The notes beneath the pieces are model-generated. The model did no database searches and had not been told where the DNA came from. It saw only the letters and a list, made by a program, of their open reading frames with translations. From the NCBI RefSeq assembly GCF_019343495.1, contig NZ_CP072549.1, positions 1,178,001-1,242,000 of the forward strand: a stretch of DNA of 64,000 bases, written 5' to 3'. This document shows, piece by piece, positions 8,861 through 18,540 of this stretch. This DNA is from Acinetobacter lwoffii (GTDB lineage: Bacteria; Pseudomonadota; Gammaproteobacteria; Pseudomonadales; Moraxellaceae). The position numbers and the translations under genes were made by a program. Numbering within the stretch: the first letter of the stretch is position 1; every line of letters starts with the position of its first letter.

Positions 8861-11365
8861 ATGCTATTTATATTTGCTGTACTACTGCTATTACTCAGTT
8901 TATGGGCCGTTTTCTATTTTCAGCTCTCCCGTAGCGCGGGTGCAATTGCGCTGATCATCGTGTCAATTGTCTGCGCTTTTATTAGTCCATGGTCGCTGAT
9001 TCTAGGAATTCCGCTGATCCTAATTAGCCTTGTAGTGATGATCGACCCTTTACGTATGTCGTTTATTTCCAAACCGGCCTATAAAGCACTGGCAAATGCC
9101 ATGCCGAGTATCAGTCCGACAGAACGCGAAGCACTGGATTCCGGAACCAGCTGGTGGGAAAAAGAGCTGTTTATGGGTGCACCGAATTGGGAAACCTTTA
9201 ACAGTTATCCTTATCCAAAGCTGTCGCTAGAAGAACAGGCCTTTCTGGACAATGAAGTTGAAACCTTGTGCAGCATGCTGGATGAATGGGAAATTCATGA
9301 GCAAAAAGCGCTGCCTGATCATGTCTGGCAATATATTAAGGAACATGGTTTCTTGGGCCTGATTATTCCCAAAGAATACGGCGGTCGTGCCTTTAGCTCC
9401 TTTGCCCAAAGTCGGGTGATGAGCAAGATTGCTTCGCGATCTCTGACCACAGCCGTGAGTTGTATGGTACCGAACTCACTCGGACCAGGCGAGCTGTTAC
9501 TGCATTATGGTACCGAAGAACAGAAAGACCGTTATCTGCCGGGTCTGGCGCGAGGCGAAGAAATTCCCTGTTTCGGTTTGACCAGTCCGGAAGCCGGCTC
9601 CGATGCCGGTGCGATTCCTGATACGGGCGTGGTCTGCTATGGCCAGTTTGAAGGTCAGGAAGTCTTAGGCCTGAGAATGAATTTTTCCAAACGCTGGATT
9701 ACTTTGGCACCAATTGCGACAGTGGTGGGTCTGGCCTTTAAAATGTATGACCCTGATCATCTTCTGGGTGAACAGACTGAATACGGCATTACCTGTGCCC
9801 TGCTCCCTGCCAGTCATGAAGGCGTAATAGTGGGACCACGGCATAACCCCGGACCACCATTCATGAATGGTACGGTTGAAGGTAAAGATGTGTTTATTCC
9901 TCTGGACTGGATTATTGGTGGCGTCAAAAATGCCGGCAAAGGCTGGCGTATGCTGATGGAATGTTTGGCAGTCGGTCGTGGCATCTCCCTACCAGCGCTG
10001 TCTACTTCTACTTCAGAAATGACTTATTTAAATGTGGGTGCTTTCTCTCGTATTCGTCAGCAATTCAAGATTTCAGTTGGTAAGTTTGAGGGTGTTCAGG
10101 AAGCCACCAGTGAAATCGCCAGTGACACCTATATGCTGGAAGCCTTGCGTTATCTGGTCACCTGTGGTCTGAATCAGGGTGGCAAGCCTGCCGTAATGAC
10201 AGCGATTGCCAAATATTATGCGACAGAAGGCATGCGTAAAGTGGTCAATCACGGTATGGATGTGGTCGGTGGCCGCGCCATTCAGATGGGTCCGCGTAAC
10301 TTTCTGGCGCCTTATTATCAGGCAATTCCAGTCTCCATTACGGTTGAAGGCGCCAATATTCTTAGTCGTTCCCTGATGATTTTCGGTCAGGGTTCAATGC
10401 GTTGCCATCCTTATCTTTATGAAGAATTACAGCTCTTACAAACAGAAGATCCGGCAGCGGCTCTAAATCCTTTTGATAACTTGCTGTTTAAGCATTTGGG
10501 TTACACCTTTAACCGGACTGCTCGCTCCTTTGCCTATGCCTTTACAGGTGGCTCCAATGCTGCGCCGCAAAGTGCTGTTGACTTTACCCGTCCTTATTAC
10601 AAGATCATTAACCGGCTGAGTGCCAACTTTGCTTTAACTGCGGATATGTGTCTAGGATTACTCGCAGGGGATATCAAACGTAAGGAAATGCTTTCGGGTC
10701 GTCTGGCCGATATTCATGCACATCTGTTTATTGCTTCCTCAATTCTGAAATATTTTGAGCATAGCAAAAAGACTGAAGATGAGCGTTTGCATGCACAGCT
10801 TGCGGTAGAAAAATCTCTGTATACGGCGCAAGAAGCATTTTTTGATCTGTTTGCCAACTTCCCGGTAGGTACAGCAGCAAGCATGGTCAAACTGTTATGT
10901 TTCCCATTTGGCCGTCCAGTACAGAAACCATCAGACCAGCTGAAACAGCAGGTTGCAAATAGCATGATGGAAGACAATGCATTCCGTCAGGTCTTGAAAA
11001 AGCATGTCTATTACAATACTCATGAAAATGATGTCACCGGCCGTATGGAATCTACTTTCATCATGTTGCTGGACATTGAACAGCTGTGGGATCGCTTTAA
11101 AAAAGCAGAAAATAAAGACCAGTTCAAGGGTTTAAGCTTTGCAGAGCATGTGGCAGATGCACAGCTACATGGTTTTATTAATGATGAGGAAGCAGAAAAA
11201 TTGCTGCACTACAATGCGCGTCGTTATGACAGCATGTTGACCGATGTATTTGATCTGCATTTGCAGGAGGTATTAGAGCTTGAGAATCCGTATCTCATCA
11301 AGGAAGATGCCAAAGGAACGGATACTTCAGTGCAAACTGATCCTTCACACTCAGTATCACCTTAA
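8861..11365 (+). CDS. fadE: Acyl-CoA dehydrogenase
   Basis: An 834-residue enzyme of the long FadE type; E. coli FadE is 814. It catalyses the first step of fatty-acid beta-oxidation, making trans-2-enoyl-CoA with FAD. Two hydrophobic segments occupy residues 1-60, as in FadE, suggesting membrane association. The acyl-CoA dehydrogenase core follows (LTSPEAGSDAG near residue 250; VNHGMDVVGGRAIQMGP near 465), then the extra helical C-terminal domain of this subfamily. A good GGAG ribosome site precedes the ATG. It stands alone with its own terminator. Confidence 0.95.
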   Translation: MLFIFAVLLLLLSLWAVFYFQLSRSAGAIALIIVSIVCAFISPWSLILGIPLILISLVVMIDPLRMSFISKPAYKALANAMPSISPTEREALDSGTSWWEKELFMGAPNWETFNSYPYPKLSLEEQAFLDNEVETLCSMLDEWEIHEQKALPDHVWQYIKEHGFLGLIIPKEYGGRAFSSFAQSRVMSKIASRSLTTAVSCMVPNSLGPGELLLHYGTEEQKDRYLPGLARGEEIPCFGLTSPEAGSDAGAIPDTGVVCYGQFEGQEVLGLRMNFSKRWITLAPIATVVGLAFKMYDPDHLLGEQTEYGITCALLPASHEGVIVGPRHNPGPPFMNGTVEGKDVFIPLDWIIGGVKNAGKGWRMLMECLAVGRGISLPALSTSTSEMTYLNVGAFSRIRQQFKISVGKFEGVQEATSEIASDTYMLEALRYLVTCGLNQGGKPAVMTAIAKYYATEGMRKVVNHGMDVVGGRAIQMGPRNFLAPYYQAIPVSITVEGANILSRSLMIFGQGSMRCHPYLYEELQLLQTEDPAAALNPFDNLLFKHLGYTFNRTARSFAYAFTGGSNAAPQSAVDFTRPYYKIINRLSANFALTADMCLGLLAGDIKRKEMLSGRLADIHAHLFIASSILKYFEHSKKTEDERLHAQLAVEKSLYTAQEAFFDLFANFPVGTAASMVKLLCFPFGRPVQKPSDQLKQQVANSMMEDNAFRQVLKKHVYYNTHENDVTGRMESTFIMLLDIEQLWDRFKKAENKDQFKGLSFAEHVADAQLHGFINDEEAEKLLHYNARRYDSMLTDVFDLHLQEVLELENPYLIKEDAKGTDTSVQTDPSHSVSP

Positions 11366-11437
11366 ATAAAACTTGAATTTAAGGTGTCATAAAAATTCCA
11401 GAGTGAAGTCATTTTATTACTTTACTCTGGAAGCTTT

Positions 11438-11465
11438 AAAAGTGGCTTTTCAGCCACTTTTTTTA
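11438..11465 (+). terminator. Intrinsic terminator of fadE
   Basis: Eight-bp stem with a TTTTCA loop, followed by a T run. Confidence 0.85.
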
Positions 11466-11534
11466 CGACTATTGCACGATGGTATTTCAGATTAAAAGTA
11501 CTAATCTAACTCTATAAAAAATTGAGGGTAAACA

Positions 11535-11927
11535 ATGTCACAACAAGATTATGAAAATGGCCTGAAAGTCCGTACTGAAGTGATGGGTGAAAGCTTTGTA
11601 AAACGTGCTCAGGAAAATACCGTGCCTTTTAGCCAACCATTACAGGACTGGATTAATGAACATGCCTGGGGTTCGACCTGGCAACGTGAAGGTGTATTAC
11701 CACGTAAATATCGCTCCTTAATTACCATTGCATTTCTGACTGCTCAAAAAAGTCCCACTGAACTGAAAGGCCATGTGCGAGGTGCCCTAAATAACGGTGC
11801 AACGGTTGAGGAAATTCAGGAAGTGCTGCTGCATAGCCTGCCTTACTGCGGCGCACCAGCGACTCAGGAAGCCTTTCGTGCTGCACTTGAAGTGATTCAG
11901 GAATATAAGACGAATCAACAAAATTAA
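11535..11927 (+). CDS. Carboxymuconolactone-decarboxylase-family protein
   Basis: A 130-residue protein made almost entirely of one CMD domain (PF02627). The pattern matches PcaC: RKYRSLITIAFLTAQ, then KGHVRGALNNGATVEEIQEVLLHSLPYCGAP. It lacks the CxxC of AhpD-type peroxidases. PcaC decarboxylates 4-carboxymuconolactone in protocatechuate breakdown, but no other pca genes are nearby, so the substrate may differ. GAGGG precedes the ATG. Confidence 0.8.
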   Translation: MSQQDYENGLKVRTEVMGESFVKRAQENTVPFSQPLQDWINEHAWGSTWQREGVLPRKYRSLITIAFLTAQKSPTELKGHVRGALNNGATVEEIQEVLLHSLPYCGAPATQEAFRAALEVIQEYKTNQQN

Positions 11928-11996
11928 GATATTTATTTAAATTGTTTGAGTTTGTCATATTAAAATTAGCTTAGGCTATTTTGAGTAATTGAAATA

Positions 11997-12030
11997 AAAA
12001 TCCGGGAATTTTTAAATTCCCGGATTTTAA
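11997..12030. terminator. Bidirectional terminator
   Basis: Stem of 12-13 bp between the convergent CMD gene and the dehydrogenase, T-rich on both sides. Confidence 0.85.
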
Positions 12031-12111
12031 TATTTTTGATAAAGAAATCTACTGAGATGAACTTAAGTGAAAATTAATTATCTCTCTTAATAGCAAGTTT
12101 TAATAAAAACT

Positions 12112-12987
12112 TTATCCCCTTAATTCAATCTGCGTACGTTGTTCTAAGCCTTGCACCGCAGCGGAGAAATCCAGTTGGCTGGCCTGTGGCTTGGCAATCT
12201 GCTGGAACTGTTGCTGCACCAATGACATCACTGATAAATCCAGTTGCTGCTGTTGCACCAGTTCTAAAGCAATACCAATATCTTTCTGCAATAAATCCAG
12301 CGCAAAAGTTTTATGAAACTCACGGCTCAGTACACGCTGCGCCATGATATTTTCCGACATGCTGCTTTTACCACTGGAATGATTAATACAGTTCAACGCA
12401 CTGCTTAAATCAACTCCCTGCCCTTTCAGTACAGTTAAGCCTTCAGCCAGTGCCCATAAATGAGTCGCCATCAAAGTATTGTTAACGGCTTTCACTGCAA
12501 AACCGGAACCACTTTCCCCCACATACTCAATCAACCCAGCAAAAGCAGCAATGATCGGTTTGGCTTGTTCAAAGGCGGATTCATTTCCTCCCACCATCAC
12601 GGTTAAAGTACCCTTTTCTGCACCAATGGTCTGACCAGATACCGGAGCATCCAGATAATAACTTCCCTGTTGCTCCAGTAGGTTTGCCAGTTTTTGCGCC
12701 AATTCCGGCACACCGCTGGTACAGTCAATCCAGATTGCACCTTGCTTGGGTGGATGTGCCTCAATTAATGCTTCCACATCCTGACTGGTCGGCAAACAGG
12801 AAAAGATAAAATCTGCCTGAACCGCCTGTTCAATACCCACTGCCAGAGTCCTGAAAGATTGAGCATGATCTAGCGCTTTCTGTTCAGTCCGGTTCCAGAC
12901 CCAAACCGGATGTCCGAGTTTTGGCAAATGGGAGGCCATATGCCAGCCCATTGCCCCAAGTCCTAAAAATGCAACTGTATGACTCAA
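12112..12987 (-). CDS. 3-hydroxyisobutyrate-dehydrogenase-family reductase, probable last enzyme of uracil degradation
   Basis: A 291-residue NAD(P)-dependent beta-hydroxyacid dehydrogenase. Visible features are the Rossmann motif GLGAMG (residues 9-14), the substrate-binding DAPVSG (113-118), and Lys166 and Asn170 in the catalytic KxxxN arrangement. It starts with TTG, supported by AAGGAG six bases upstream, 15 bases after rutG, and it is the last gene of the rut cluster. Rut pathways release malonic semialdehyde, which in E. coli is reduced to 3-hydroxypropionate by YdfG or RutE. No rutE is present here, and beta-hydroxyacid dehydrogenases can act on such semialdehydes, so this gene probably fills that step. 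The family is certain; the substrate is inferred. Confidence 0.85.
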   Translation of the reverse strand: MSHTVAFLGLGAMGWHMASHLPKLGHPVWVWNRTEQKALDHAQSFRTLAVGIEQAVQADFIFSCLPTSQDVEALIEAHPPKQGAIWIDCTSGVPELAQKLANLLEQQGSYYLDAPVSGQTIGAEKGTLTVMVGGNESAFEQAKPIIAAFAGLIEYVGESGSGFAVKAVNNTLMATHLWALAEGLTVLKGQGVDLSSALNCINHSSGKSSMSENIMAQRVLSREFHKTFALDLLQKDIGIALELVQQQQLDLSVMSLVQQQFQQIAKPQASQLDFSAAVQGLEQRTQIELRG

Positions 12988-13002
12988 AAAATACTCCTTA
13001 TA

Positions 13003-14358
13003 TTAAGCGACTGGCTTAACCTCAACTTCTGTTGCGGTCGATGCAGGTTCAGGCAATTCTTTATCTTCACCACGATTTAGGAACAGGTTCAACAAAATCG
13101 CAGCCAAAGTCGCAGTACCGATACCACCCAAATCGAAACCACCAATCTGCAAGCTATAATTACCTGTCCCCATAATCAGACACACCGCCCCAATAATCAG
13201 GGTACTGTTCTTGGTAAAATCAACATGGTTATCCACCCAGATTTTGGCACCCGCCACGGTAATCAACCCGAAGACCACAATCGATGCGCCACCCAATAAA
13301 GCTACTGGAATGGTACTGATCACCGCGCCAAATTTAGGTGAAAGGCCCAGCAAAATAGCGAAGATCCCGGCAAAGATAAACACGGTGGTTGCATACACTT
13401 TGGTGACTGCCATCACACCGATATTTTCAGCATAAGTCGTCATCCCGGTACCGCCGACAGAAGCGGATAATGAAGTACAAACCCCATCTGCAAAGAAACC
13501 GCGTCCCATATACGGCGACAGATTTTTACCAGTCATCGCGGATACCGCTTTAAAGTGTCCCAGATTTTCCGCAACCAGAATAATGGCCACTGGTGCAATC
13601 ATCAGCATCGCATTCATTTCAAAGACTGGACTCTGGAAATTTGGCAGACCAAACCATGCTGCTTCACTGACTTTGCTGAAATCAATCGCAGGTCCGAAGC
13701 CCATCACATTAGTGAAGAGGAAATAAATCAGGTAGGAAGACAGTAGGCCTAATAACAGCAGTAAACGGCGTACCATTCCTCGGGTAAAGACAGCAATCAC
13801 ACTGATACAGATAATGGTGACTAGCGCCATCCAAGAGTCAAACTGGTTGGCTGAAACACTTTTGATCGCGACAGGTGCCAGATTTAGGCCGATAATCATC
13901 ACGATGACGCCCGTGACCACGGGTGGCATCAGCTTTTCAATCCATGCGGTACCGGTTTTCATGACCAGCAAACCAATCAAGGCATAAACAATACCGCAGG
14001 CAATGGTTCCGCCAAGTGCAAGCGCAATATTGGGATTCGCGCCTACTCCTGAATAGCCGGTCACTGCCACCACGGCGCCAATGAAGGCAAAACTGGATCC
14101 CAGATAACTTGGCAATCGACCGCCCGTGATCAGGAAAAATAAAATGGTCCCAATCCCAGTAATGAAAATCGTGAGATTGGGATCAAACCCCATTAATAAG
14201 GGTGCCAGCACGGTTGCGCCAAACATGGCAAACACATGCTGCAACCCGAGAATAATACTTTTTCCAGCAGGCAGATATTCATCTGTTTGAACTGGTGTTG
14301 TATCGATATTGCCTTGGTAAGGCTTAAATTTTGGAAACCACGATTCTTTTTCTTGCAT
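13003..14358 (-). CDS. rutG: Uracil/pyrimidine permease
   Basis: A 451-residue inner membrane protein of the nucleobase-cation symporter 2 (uracil/xanthine) family, with about 12-14 hydrophobic helices. LGLQHVFAMFGATVLAPLL is in the first helix, VAENLGHFKAVSAMTG near residue 265 carries the conserved Glu of the substrate site, and GGTGMTTYAENIGVMAVT follows. Its place between rutF and the terminal dehydrogenase shows it is the RutG uracil importer. A very strong AAGGAGGGG ribosome site precedes the ATG. Confidence 0.9.
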   Translation of the reverse strand: MQEKESWFPKFKPYQGNIDTTPVQTDEYLPAGKSIILGLQHVFAMFGATVLAPLLMGFDPNLTIFITGIGTILFFLITGGRLPSYLGSSFAFIGAVVAVTGYSGVGANPNIALALGGTIACGIVYALIGLLVMKTGTAWIEKLMPPVVTGVIVMIIGLNLAPVAIKSVSANQFDSWMALVTIICISVIAVFTRGMVRRLLLLLGLLSSYLIYFLFTNVMGFGPAIDFSKVSEAAWFGLPNFQSPVFEMNAMLMIAPVAIILVAENLGHFKAVSAMTGKNLSPYMGRGFFADGVCTSLSASVGGTGMTTYAENIGVMAVTKVYATTVFIFAGIFAILLGLSPKFGAVISTIPVALLGGASIVVFGLITVAGAKIWVDNHVDFTKNSTLIIGAVCLIMGTGNYSLQIGGFDLGGIGTATLAAILLNLFLNRGEDKELPEPASTATEVEVKPVA

Positions 14359-14391
14359 GGGCTTCCCCTCCTTGATTAGGACTGAATTGAT

Positions 14392-14973
14392 TTAGCACAT
14401 TTTGTGTGGCTCACAGTAAGAACGGTTGAAGTACATCAGCGCATTGCCTTGACGCTGGCACATGGCTTTCACTTCACAGAACAGCACGTCATGACTGCCT
14501 ACGGATAAACATTGGACCACCTCGCAGTCAAAACTGACCAAGGCATCCTCAAGTACAGGTGACTGGGTCACCAAAGTTTTCCAGTTCCCCTGACTGAAAC
14601 GCTCTGCCATTGGTGTTTTTCCACCAAACAGATTGGATAGATGTTGTTGATGTGATACCAAGGTATTCACACACAACACCTGATTCTTTTTAAAGGTTTC
14701 ATAAACTGAAGCAGAACGGTTCAGACACACCAGCAACGTTGGTGGTGTATCCGTCACGCTACATACAGCTGAGGCAGTAAATCCTGCCTGTCCTGCCTCA
14801 CCTTGCGTGGTAATGACATTGACTGCAGCCCCCAGATTGGACATGCCCTGACGGAAAATCTGCTGATCGACCTGGGGCAATACTTCAGCTGCGGTTTCAG
14901 TCTTTAAAACCTTATTTGATGCATTATTCTCTGCAACCGCTTCCGTGATGATTTTAGACAATTTGGCATTCAT
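14392..14973 (-). CDS. rutF: Flavin reductase of the pyrimidine oxygenase system
   Basis: A 193-residue flavin reductase-like protein that supplies reduced FMN to the RutA monooxygenase using NADH. Family features include [17 protein letters not shown] near residue 40, [25 protein letters not shown], and the C-terminal LMYFNRSY. An extra N-terminal segment of about 35 residues, rich in Ala, Glu and Lys, is absent from the E. coli protein (about 164 residues). GGGGAG precedes the ATG. It lies between rutC and rutG in the same unit. Confidence 0.9.
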   Translation of the reverse strand: MNAKLSKIITEAVAENNASNKVLKTETAAEVLPQVDQQIFRQGMSNLGAAVNVITTQGEAGQAGFTASAVCSVTDTPPTLLVCLNRSASVYETFKKNQVLCVNTLVSHQQHLSNLFGGKTPMAERFSQGNWKTLVTQSPVLEDALVSFDCEVVQCLSVGSHDVLFCEVKAMCQRQGNALMYFNRSYCEPHKMC

Positions 14974-15052
14974 GCTGTTCTCCCCGCCCCAAGTCAGTTT
15001 TTAGTGACAGACTTAGGGCTGATATAGATGAGATTGAATCAGGTGGATCGGC

Positions 15053-15433
15053 TTATACATGGGCAATCGAAGCAATTTCGACCAGCGCATCAGGTTTGAC
15101 CAAACCTGTCTGTACGCAATAACGTGCCGGTTTATCTCCCGGGAAATATTCTGCATAAACTGCATTAATCGCAGCATAATCTGCCCAGTCTTTGACAAAG
15201 ACATGGTTAAAGGTCACGTCATCCATACTGCCGCCTGCTTCTTCAATCACACGCTTGATGGTTTCCAGAATATGACGGGTCTGTGCTGCGGCATCACCGA
15301 CATGCACCACATTATTATTTTCATCAAAGGCCAATGTACCGGATACATACACAATATTGTCTGCCTTGGTTGCCGGTACAAATGGCGCTAACGGTTTTGA
15401 AGTTCCTGCTGGAATAATGACTTCTTTAGGCAT
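15053..15433 (-). CDS. rutC: RidA-family 3-aminoacrylate deaminase
   Basis: A 126-residue protein of the YjgF/YER057c/RidA family, a trimer that speeds hydrolysis of reactive enamine/imine intermediates. [44 protein letters not shown] is the core family sequence, seen in overlapping parts, and the Arg in PARYCVQ near residue 105 is the conserved substrate-binding residue. In the Rut pathway it converts 3-aminoacrylate (formed from the peracid) towards malonic semialdehyde. AAGGAA precedes the ATG, and it is co-transcribed with rutB. Confidence 0.9.
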   Translation of the reverse strand: MPKEVIIPAGTSKPLAPFVPATKADNIVYVSGTLAFDENNNVVHVGDAAAQTRHILETIKRVIEEAGGSMDDVTFNHVFVKDWADYAAINAVYAEYFPGDKPARYCVQTGLVKPDALVEIASIAHV

Positions 15434-15466
15434 ACTGTTTTTTCCTTAATCCTGATCTTTAATTCT

Positions 15467-16228
15467 TTAGGCACTTTCAGCCAATTTAGTTTCTTTAAGT
15501 GATTCACTTTCTTTTTGAAAGGTTTCGACAAAATTTGCGGTATCTGACACCCAGCCAAAGAAGGTCTTGATGTTGTACAGACTGGCTTCGTGGGCTTCGA
15601 CTGGACCGGCCTGATGGCAAGCATCCGCTAGCGCCACACCGAAATATTCCAGAAAGAAACCATCACGCAGGGTTGATTCCACGCAGACATTGGTGGCAAT
15701 TCCGACAAAAATTAGGTTACGGATGCCACGAACACTCAACATGCTGTCCAGTGCGGTATTAAAGAAACCGCTATAGCGAGGTTTTTCAATGACCAGATCT
15801 TGTGGCAGTGGCTGTAACTCATCAATCAGTTCAAAGTCCCAGCCCCCTTTGGCCAGTAATTGCCCCTGTAATTCGGGACGTTTGCGCATGGTCTTTAAGG
15901 CATTGGATTTATGGAAATTTGGAGAATCCGTACCACCTGCTTCCTTATATTCCGCATCCCAGCCATTTTTAAAATAGATAACCTGAATACCGGCCGCATG
16001 CGCAGCATCGACTGCCTTTTTAATGTTTTCGACTACGGGTTTGGTCTTTGAGACATCAAAACCCGCCAGATCCAGATAGCCGCCCTGCGAGGTATAGGCA
16101 TTCTGCATGTCAATCACAATCAGGGCAGTCTGTTCTGGTGCAAGGCAGATTGCTTCAGGTTCAGCTTTAAGCGTTTTTCCAGTGCCGATTTTTTCTGTGA
16201 AACCGGCCCTTACCACTGATTCACTCAT
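15467..16228 (-). CDS. rutB: Ureidoacrylate amidohydrolase
   Basis: A 253-residue cysteine hydrolase of the isochorismatase fold. It cleaves (Z)-3-ureidoacrylate peracid from RutA to carbamate and 3-aminoacrylate peracid. The triad is visible: Asp in [10 protein letters not shown] near residue 40, Lys in [11 protein letters not shown] near 145, and Cys in [13 protein letters not shown] near 180. The ATG overlaps the rutA stop by four bases (ATGA), with GGAG eight bases upstream inside rutA, so the two are translationally coupled. Confidence 0.95.
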   Translation of the reverse strand: MSESVVRAGFTEKIGTGKTLKAEPEAICLAPEQTALIVIDMQNAYTSQGGYLDLAGFDVSKTKPVVENIKKAVDAAHAAGIQVIYFKNGWDAEYKEAGGTDSPNFHKSNALKTMRKRPELQGQLLAKGGWDFELIDELQPLPQDLVIEKPRYSGFFNTALDSMLSVRGIRNLIFVGIATNVCVESTLRDGFFLEYFGVALADACHQAGPVEAHEASLYNIKTFFGWVSDTANFVETFQKESESLKETKLAESA

Positions 16229-17331
16229 GCGCTTTTCTCCAGTACAGGTGCTTCACCCTCAATCACAATATGGTCACGGCATTTCATCAATGGCTGGATT
16301 TTCTGACCGAAATCTTCTACACCCTGAACGAAATCATCAAAGGTCAGCAACACACCTTCAGTGCCCTTGATCTCGCCAATTTCATCCAACATTCGTGCCA
16401 CATTTTCATAAGAACCTACCAAGGTTCCCATATTGATATTCACTGGAGATACGCTAGACGCCATTTGACGGATATTGGTATCTGCACCGGAAGTCGTGTC
16501 TTTCCCGCCCTGATTCATCAACCAGTTAATCGCTTCCATATCTGCGCCATCGTTATAGTGTTGCCATTTCACTTGAGCTTCTTCATCAGTTTCTGCCGCG
16601 ATGACCATAAACAGCACATAAGTCTGTACATCACGACCCGTCACATCTGTTTTTTCTTTTAGGCGATCATTAATTTCTGCATAAGCGGTCGGTGTATTCA
16701 GCCCTTTACCAAACACGAAGTTGTAGTCAGCATATTGCGCAGAAAACTCCAGACCGGCATCAGACTGACCAGCACAGATGATTTTCATGTCTGCTTGCGG
16801 GCGAGGGCTGACACGACAGTCTTCCATCTGGAAATGCTCACCTTTAAAGTCGGATTTTCCATTTGCCCAAAGCTCACGCAAAATTTGTACATATTCAGAC
16901 AGATATTCATAGCGCTTGCCAAAATATTCATTGCCTGGCCACATGCCCATCTGGGTATATTCAGGAGGCTGCCAGCCAGTCACCACATTTAGACCAAAAC
17001 GGCCATTAGAAATAGAATCAATGGTAGACGCCATACGTGCCACAATTGCCGGTGGCATGACCAAAGTGGCTGCCGTTGCATAAATTTGAATTTTGCTGGT
17101 CACCGCTGCGAGACCCGCCATCAGGGTAAAAGTTTCCAGGTTATGCTCCCAGAATTCAGTCTTGCCACCAAAGCCACGCAGCTTGATCATGGAGAGTGCG
17201 AAATCGAAACCATAGTGTTCAGCACGCTGTACGATTTGTTTATTTAACTCAAAAGTCGGCATGTACTGTGGTGCATTTTCAGAGAGTAACCAGCCGTTGT
17301 TTCCAATTGGACAGAAGACACCTATTTTCAT
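16225..17331 (-). CDS. rutA: Pyrimidine monooxygenase
   Basis: A 368-residue flavin-dependent luciferase-like monooxygenase that opens the uracil ring between N3 and C4, giving ureidoacrylate peracid. The sequence closely matches E. coli RutA throughout, for example [17 protein letters not shown] at the start, [18 protein letters not shown], and [17 protein letters not shown]. The ATG at 17331 is chosen because GAGG sits seven bases upstream; the GTG at 17337 is too close to that site. It is the first gene of rutABCFG plus a dehydrogenase, and a sigma-54 promoter match lies about 75 bases upstream. Confidence 0.97.
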   Translation of the reverse strand: MKIGVFCPIGNNGWLLSENAPQYMPTFELNKQIVQRAEHYGFDFALSMIKLRGFGGKTEFWEHNLETFTLMAGLAAVTSKIQIYATAATLVMPPAIVARMASTIDSISNGRFGLNVVTGWQPPEYTQMGMWPGNEYFGKRYEYLSEYVQILRELWANGKSDFKGEHFQMEDCRVSPRPQADMKIICAGQSDAGLEFSAQYADYNFVFGKGLNTPTAYAEINDRLKEKTDVTGRDVQTYVLFMVIAAETDEEAQVKWQHYNDGADMEAINWLMNQGGKDTTSGADTNIRQMASSVSPVNINMGTLVGSYENVARMLDEIGEIKGTEGVLLTFDDFVQGVEDFGQKIQPLMKCRDHIVIEGEAPVLEKSA

Positions 17332-17407
17332 TTTCACACCTCATTATTTTTAACCAATATTCAAAATCCTGTTGCCAATTCAGGTTTTTTATTTATGTTT
17401 AAAATAT

Positions 17408-17424
17408 TGCAAACCGCGTGCCAA
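17408..17424 (-). promoter_or_regulatory. Sigma-54 promoter of rutA
   Basis: On the minus strand the sequence reads TTGGCACG, four bases, TTGCA, an exact match to the core sigma-54 (RpoN) consensus with GG and GC separated by ten bases. Transcription would start near 17396, about 65 bases before rutA. A half-match to an NtrC site (AGGTGCA right half) lies at 17521-17537, about 130 bases upstream of that start. Confidence 0.85.
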
Positions 17425-17611
17425 TTATTTTTAGTTATTTATTTTCAAATACTTAATATTTATATTTTTGAATTTTTAGTAAAATAATGATTTCCACCCC
17501 TGAATCAATTTTGCTCATCGTGTTTCATTCAGGTGCATTAAAATTGATCATCATCGCTTTTAGGAAGAATCATATTTTGAGTAAAAACTATAAAAATGAT
17601 TCATTAGAAAA

Positions 17612-17641
17612 AATAAAAAGCCAGAAACAGGTTCTGGCTTG
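17612..17641 (-). terminator. Intrinsic terminator of rutD
   Basis: Nine-bp stem with a five-base loop and a T-rich tail on the minus strand, between rutD and the rutA promoter. It makes rutD a separate unit. Confidence 0.85.
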
Positions 17642-17668
17642 AGCAAATAAAATTACTTGCTGAGAATA

Positions 17669-18460
17669 TCAGGCTGATTTTAAAAATTGCAGCATGCTTT
17701 GGTTGATCTGGGCGGTTTCAGTCACTGTAGAAGCATGCGCTCCTGTTGCAAACAGACTGAGCTGACTCTGCGGTAATAATTGCTGAAGTTGTTGTGAACG
17801 TTGATATGGCACCAGGAAATCATTCTGATTGGCAAGCAGATGTATAGGAATATCTTTGAGTGCCTGTTGATGTTCTGTGTTTAGTTTAAAAGTCTGCACG
17901 GCTTGTAGGCGTGCCAGAACATTTTTGATCGGTGGAAAGTCAAGGAGCTGCTTATTTTCTGCTTCGGTTAACTGATCAATATGGGTTGAAATCCACTGCG
18001 GCGGATAAAGAAATAAAGCCTGTGCTCTCACATATGCCTCTGCCCCGCTATTGAGCAATAACGAAGTCCGGGCTTCGAAACACTTCTGAGTATGAGCATC
18101 CAGCTCTCCCCAAGCATTTAACATGGTCAAACTGAGCAGCTTAAACTTTCTTTCAGCCTGATAGGTCGCCAGTTGCATGCCGATATGTCCGCCCAACGCA
18201 TGCCCGATAAAATGAAACTCTCGAATGCCATCATTGATCAATAAATCCAGAATCTGGCCGGCCATATGGTCGATCGAATAAGGCGTGGGCAAGAGTCCAG
18301 AATCTGAATGACAGCCTTCCTGGTCATAAGTAACCACATGAAAATGCTGCTGTAAAACTCTAATTTGAGGATTCCAGAAACTGGCATGTCCGCCCAGTCC
18401 GGACGAAAGCACCACATAAGGTGCATCTGCCTGTGCTGCATGATTAATAAATAAAGACAT
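17669..18460 (-). CDS. rutD: Aminoacrylate hydrolase-like protein of uracil degradation
   Basis: A 263-residue alpha/beta-hydrolase-fold protein matching RutD along its length: PYVVLSSGLGGHASFW at the oxyanion region, VVTYDQEGCHS, and LFLYPPQW in the cap. The nucleophile elbow reads GHALGG, with Ala where most hydrolases have the catalytic Ser; I recall the same GHALG in E. coli RutD. It acts around the aminoacrylate step, whose uncatalysed hydrolysis is already fast. Unlike E. coli, where rutD lies inside rutABCDEFG, here it is a separate upstream unit with its own terminator and a sigma-54-like promoter. Confidence 0.85.
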   Translation of the reverse strand: MSLFINHAAQADAPYVVLSSGLGGHASFWNPQIRVLQQHFHVVTYDQEGCHSDSGLLPTPYSIDHMAGQILDLLINDGIREFHFIGHALGGHIGMQLATYQAERKFKLLSLTMLNAWGELDAHTQKCFEARTSLLLNSGAEAYVRAQALFLYPPQWISTHIDQLTEAENKQLLDFPPIKNVLARLQAVQTFKLNTEHQQALKDIPIHLLANQNDFLVPYQRSQQLQQLLPQSQLSLFATGAHASTVTETAQINQSMLQFLKSA

Positions 18461-18493
18461 AAATTTCTCATAGTTTAAATATGAGATGAACGC

Positions 18494-18510
18494 AGCAAAA
18501 TATATGCCTA
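18494..18510 (-). promoter_or_regulatory. Probable sigma-54 promoter of rutD
   Basis: On the minus strand TAGGCATATATTTTGCT keeps the essential GG and GC spaced by ten bases and matches 8 of 12 consensus positions. It would start transcription about 22 bases before rutD. It is weaker than the rutA match. Confidence 0.6.
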
Positions 18511-18540
18511 AACAGGACCTTTTTTGAACAACTGTTAAAA

